Shown: one piece after another, positions 61,331-64,000 of the stretch | Position numbering within the stretch: the stretch's first letter is position 1 | How the letters are laid out: every line of letters begins with the position of its first letter | Assembly: GCF_026262505.1 (NCBI RefSeq) | Contig: NC_067203.1 | Location: 22,487,411-22,551,410, forward strand | DNA length: 64,000 nucleotides | Direction: 5' to 3' | Origin: Trichomonas vaginalis G3 | Lineage: Eukaryota; Parabasalia; Trichomonadida; Trichomonadidae | Notes under the pieces: model-generated | What the model saw: only the letters and a program-made list of their open reading frames with translations | Told to the model about the DNA's origin: nothing | Database searches by the model: none | Program-made: the position numbers and the translations under genes

Positions 61331-61930
61331 TTAGCAGCAGCCCTTCTTCTTTTCTTGTGTTGGGCGATCGAGAGAAACACCGCCGTGATTGCCCTTATCA
61401 AGTGTATCTGGTGATTGATTTTCAAGGAAGTACTTTGGAATATCTGTGAAAACGTCTTCGATGCATTGTCCTGTCTTAGCAGAAACTTCGTAGAAGTGGG
61501 CGCCCATTGACTTAGCCTTTTCTTGGCCCTGTTCAGCAGAAACTACACGATCACCCTCGCAATCGCACTTATTAGCAAGAAGGAATAATGTGATATCGGG
61601 TTCAGCGTTCTCGCGAAGAGAGTTAAGCCATCCATCAACTGACTCGAATGATTCGGCGTCTGTAACAGAATAAACAATTAAGGCTGTCTGTGCACCACGA
61701 TAGTACATTGGAGTCATACCTCTGTAACGCTCTTGGCCAGCTGTATCCCAAATTTGGAGACGAACCTCTGTTCCATTAACATTAGCTAATTTCGAAACAT
61801 AAGAAGCGCCAAGTGTTGGAGCGCTGTCTTCACTGAAAACGCCTGTTGTAGCCTGGCGAACAATGCATGTCTTGCCGACATTTGTATGTCCAACAAGAAC
61901 GATTTTAAGTTCTTTTGGTTCAGATGCCAT
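61331..61930 (-). CDS. Rab-family small GTPase
   Basis: A 199-residue vesicle-traffic GTPase. P-loop GHTNVGKT (residues about 14-21), switch I threonine in APTLGASYV, switch II WDTAGQERYRG, base motif NKCD, and EVSAKTG. The C-terminus KKGCC is a double-Cys prenylation site. The sequence is nearest to the Rab5/Rab21/Rab22-like group by eye, so an endosomal role is likely but not certain. The minus strand has TTTTTCAAAAATCAATG: two TCA initiators directly before the ATG. NKCD in place of NKxD with Cys is unremarkable. Upstream lies repeat R2 copy 2. Confidence 0.92.
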   Translation of the reverse strand: MASEPKELKIVLVGHTNVGKTCIVRQATTGVFSEDSAPTLGASYVSKLANVNGTEVRLQIWDTAGQERYRGMTPMYYRGAQTALIVYSVTDAESFESVDGWLNSLRENAEPDITLFLLANKCDCEGDRVVSAEQGQEKAKSMGAHFYEVSAKTGQCIEDVFTDIPKYFLENQSPDTLDKGNHGGVSLDRPTQEKKKGCC

Positions 61931-61940
61931 TGATTTTTGA
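61931..61940 (-). promoter_or_regulatory. Initiator-like TCA motifs of the Rab gene
   Basis: Minus strand reads TTTCAAAAATCAATG; a TCA is directly joined to the ATG at 61930, and TCAAAAA lies six bases further upstream. Confidence 0.45.
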
Positions 61941-62896
61941 AAAAAATGGTTTTATGAAAAACCGTCTGTTTCATTTGTATGATTTCATAGAAACGATGAA
62001 AATTGACATTCGCGAATGATAATAGTAAATTTACGATATTTATGGGCTGTTAAGTAATTTTAACAAAGGGTTTCGTTTTGCGAAAAAAACGTACAATACG
62101 CAATTTCGCTAAAAAAACATTTAGCTAGCAATTTCGACCTTTGACTCCACTCAAGACGTCACTTTTTTAATTTTGCGGTATCATATTTTTGGAAAATCTT
62201 TATGAATATTATATAAAAAGTCTCTTTAATATCTATATTTCATATTTTTATCGATTTTTAAAGTTTTTGCGAAAAGTATTCAATTATTTTTGCTATTTGG
62301 TCGGGTAGATGTCAGATTTGCGACATTTTCTGATATGATATTCAGATTCTACGTTGATAATAATGCTTATAGAACCCTCTTGCTATTGTGTCAAAATTGC
62401 GAAACCGATAGCAAAAATATCTCGCAATATCAAAATTGAGATATTGAGTGAATTATGCATTATAGAGATTAAAAATCTGATTTGTGAAACATCTCATCAG
62501 TTTCTAGCTAATTCAAAAATCTTTACTATCTTATTCGATTAAAATGAAAAGGGAATAGTTTCATTATGCTTTAAATGACAGCCTTATAATATAATCATAG
62601 TTTTCGCTCAATATGCAGCATTTTTTTTTCGAAATCTATGGTCAATATCCTAAATACTGATTGCTTTGCATTCATATCTCTTACATTTTCTATACCCACA
62701 CCACTATTCATTGCTATTCCTATCTTTTTCATTTTTGTTTGTTTCTCGTAATTTCTCAAAAAACATGATAACTTGATATTTGTAAATATCATACTTTATA
62801 ACGTAAATAAGAACTTGACCTATTAAGAAAAGCAGTAATGAAAAGAAAATCTGAAATTCATAAAAATTACAAGTTTCTGATGACAATTAGCTTAAT

Positions 62897-63844
62897 TGTT
62901 GCATGCTAAGATCAGTCATAATGTAAACCTCTCAATTTTATTGTCGTGGGAAGTATCTCAATTCCTTCAAAAAAATTGAAAAACTATTTAATTTTAAAAA
63001 TATAATACTTTTAATTAGTTAATTAATTGGAGATATTTTTTAAAAATCACTTTTGATAATACTTTTGAGAACTTTAATTAAAAAAATATATTCAAAAATA
63101 TCCAGGATATCAAGAGGGAATTGTTCCTTATGAGGTATATAGTTATGATGTATACCTCATAAGGAACAATTTCCTCCTTAAAATGAGAAAACTTGTTCGA
63201 AATTGTTTATCATTTCGAACAAGTTTTCTCGTTTTTAATAAGAAACTAAAGGCTATGAGGCACTGATTATATATTAGTGCCTCATAGCCTTTAGTTTCTA
63301 ATAGATAGCTGGGAAACTTTCTCCAAATGATAAGTTATTCAGAGAAAGTTTCCCAGCTATCAAGAGGGAATTGTTCATTATGAGGTATATAGTTATGATG
63401 TATACATCATAAGGAACAATTCCCTCATTAAAATCCTAGACATTTTTATACTTATTAATCAACCATTCAAAATCATATTCCTCTGAAAAGTTATTTTATT
63501 AAAAATTTAGAATTTTAATAAATATAGAGTTTTAATTTCATACAATACCTATATATTTTCAATAATGGAATTTGAAAACCATTCTCAAAAGTTCTCAGAA
63601 AACCTTTTTTTCATTAATTTTAAGAAATCCGAGTATTAAATTAAGTGATAAATTCGTTTGACACTACTTTAATTTTTAAATTCAAAAAATTATATGTGCT
63701 TCTTAAAATGACTCAAAAAAATTTATTATAAAATAATATATAATATTAAAAATCCCACAACATTTTTTTACTTTACATAATCGTACTTCCTCGACGATTA
63801 ATTTCCACTCAATTTCTATCGTTGACCGAACTTAGCATGCAACA
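62897..63844. mobile_element. 948-bp element with hairpin array, TAAT duplication
   Basis: The ends are TGTTGCATGCTAAG and CTTAGCATGCAACA, perfect 14-bp inverted repeats that continue imperfectly (ATCAGTCA against TTCGGTCA). TAAT is duplicated (62893-62896 and 63845-63848). The boundaries are certain because copy 1 of R2 preserves the empty site (AGCTTAATTAAACC at 49732-49745). No protein-coding capacity. Five hairpins lie in its centre. Confidence 0.95.
63114..63426. repeat. Array of five long hairpins
   Basis: H1 arms 63114-63139/63151-63176 (26 bp, 1 mismatch); H2 63185-63202/63213-63230 (18 bp, perfect); H3 63241-63267/63273-63299 (27 bp, 1 mismatch); H4 63304-63323/63342-63361 (20 bp, perfect); H5 63364-63389/63401-63426 (26 bp, 2 mismatches). 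H5 is a second copy of H1, including the loop TAGTTATGATG; the other three are unrelated in sequence. Spacers between hairpins are 2-10 bases. Confidence 0.95.
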
Positions 63845-64000
63845 TAATTAAACCAGGTACAAGATTATATAATTGTATTTTCTATCCAATTATCCATATA
63901 ATATCTTATCCAGAAAAAATAACTTCATCAATACCAAATGATTTTTTAACTAGTAAATAAAGTATTTTCTTTACACACACATTGTATATCATAGTTTTTT

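Larger units (their letters stand above)
62066..64000. mobile_element. Repeat element R2, copy 2, split by an insertion and cut by window edge
   Basis: Begins AAGGGTTTCGTTTTGC as 48907 does. It matches copy 1 with about four differences over roughly 990 bp (for example one base shorter in GAAAACATCTC). A 948-bp element (62897-63844) is inserted, and the match resumes at 63849. The right end is beyond the window. Confidence 0.9.

Overview
The window looks like nuclear DNA of a parabasalid protist, most likely a trichomonad (a Tritrichomonas species is my best guess; the species cannot be fixed from sequence alone). The reasons are: AT-rich, almost intron-free genes; start codons placed a few bases after an initiator-like TCA motif; trichomonad-type protein families (half-size ABCA transporters, secreted beta-helix-like proteins, DUF3447-style ankyrin proteins, tetraspanin, a TcmP-like methyltransferase); and a Polinton/Maverick element with a Tc1/mariner copy inside it. 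About half of the window is mobile or repeated DNA.

Region by region. 1-1557 is a tandem repeat followed by AT-rich DNA, then an RRM protein gene on the minus strand. 2351-20019 is one Polinton (17.7 kb) with terminal inverted repeats of about 388 bp and a GGAATT target duplication. It carries a B-family polymerase, integrase, packaging ATPase, major capsid protein, a phage-fibre-like protein and several small proteins. A mariner transposon (8290-9587) and a 366-bp repeat (13109-13474) have inserted into it, and I treat it as a broken fossil. 20405-25549 holds two divergent half-size ABCA transporters. 26122-33048 is a gene-poor block made mainly of two non-autonomous DNA transposons with clear target duplications, separated by a small candidate gene.

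33049-43484 is an ordinary gene cluster: a ubiquitin-like/proline-rich protein, a TBC1D31-like protein, an SLC35B-type nucleotide-sugar transporter, an importin-7/8-like karyopherin, an EFHB/CFAP21-like axonemal protein and an Arf-like GTPase. 43569-44468 is a 900-bp terminal-inverted-repeat element containing GC-rich hairpins, a 120-bp tandem repeat and a perfect three-way-junction palindrome. A tetraspanin, a beta-helix-like pseudogene with one in-frame TGA and a 5'-truncated ankyrin gene follow. 48352-51264 is again repeat-rich, with nested insertions. 51977-59494 carries a TcmP-like methyltransferase, a coiled-coil protein with a candidate 41-nt intron, a protein O-mannosyltransferase and an acid-sphingomyelinase-like phosphodiesterase. 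60004-61246 is an almost perfect 426-bp-arm palindrome. A Rab GTPase follows, and the window ends in a second copy of the 1-kb repeat of 48907-49959, split by a 948-bp element that contains an array of five hairpins.

Two patterns cut across the window. TGTCACTTTT (either strand) recurs upstream of host genes and at or near the ends of unrelated repeats. Inside the Polinton, start codons sit in TAAATG preceded by a T-rich stretch, which looks like an element-wide promoter.
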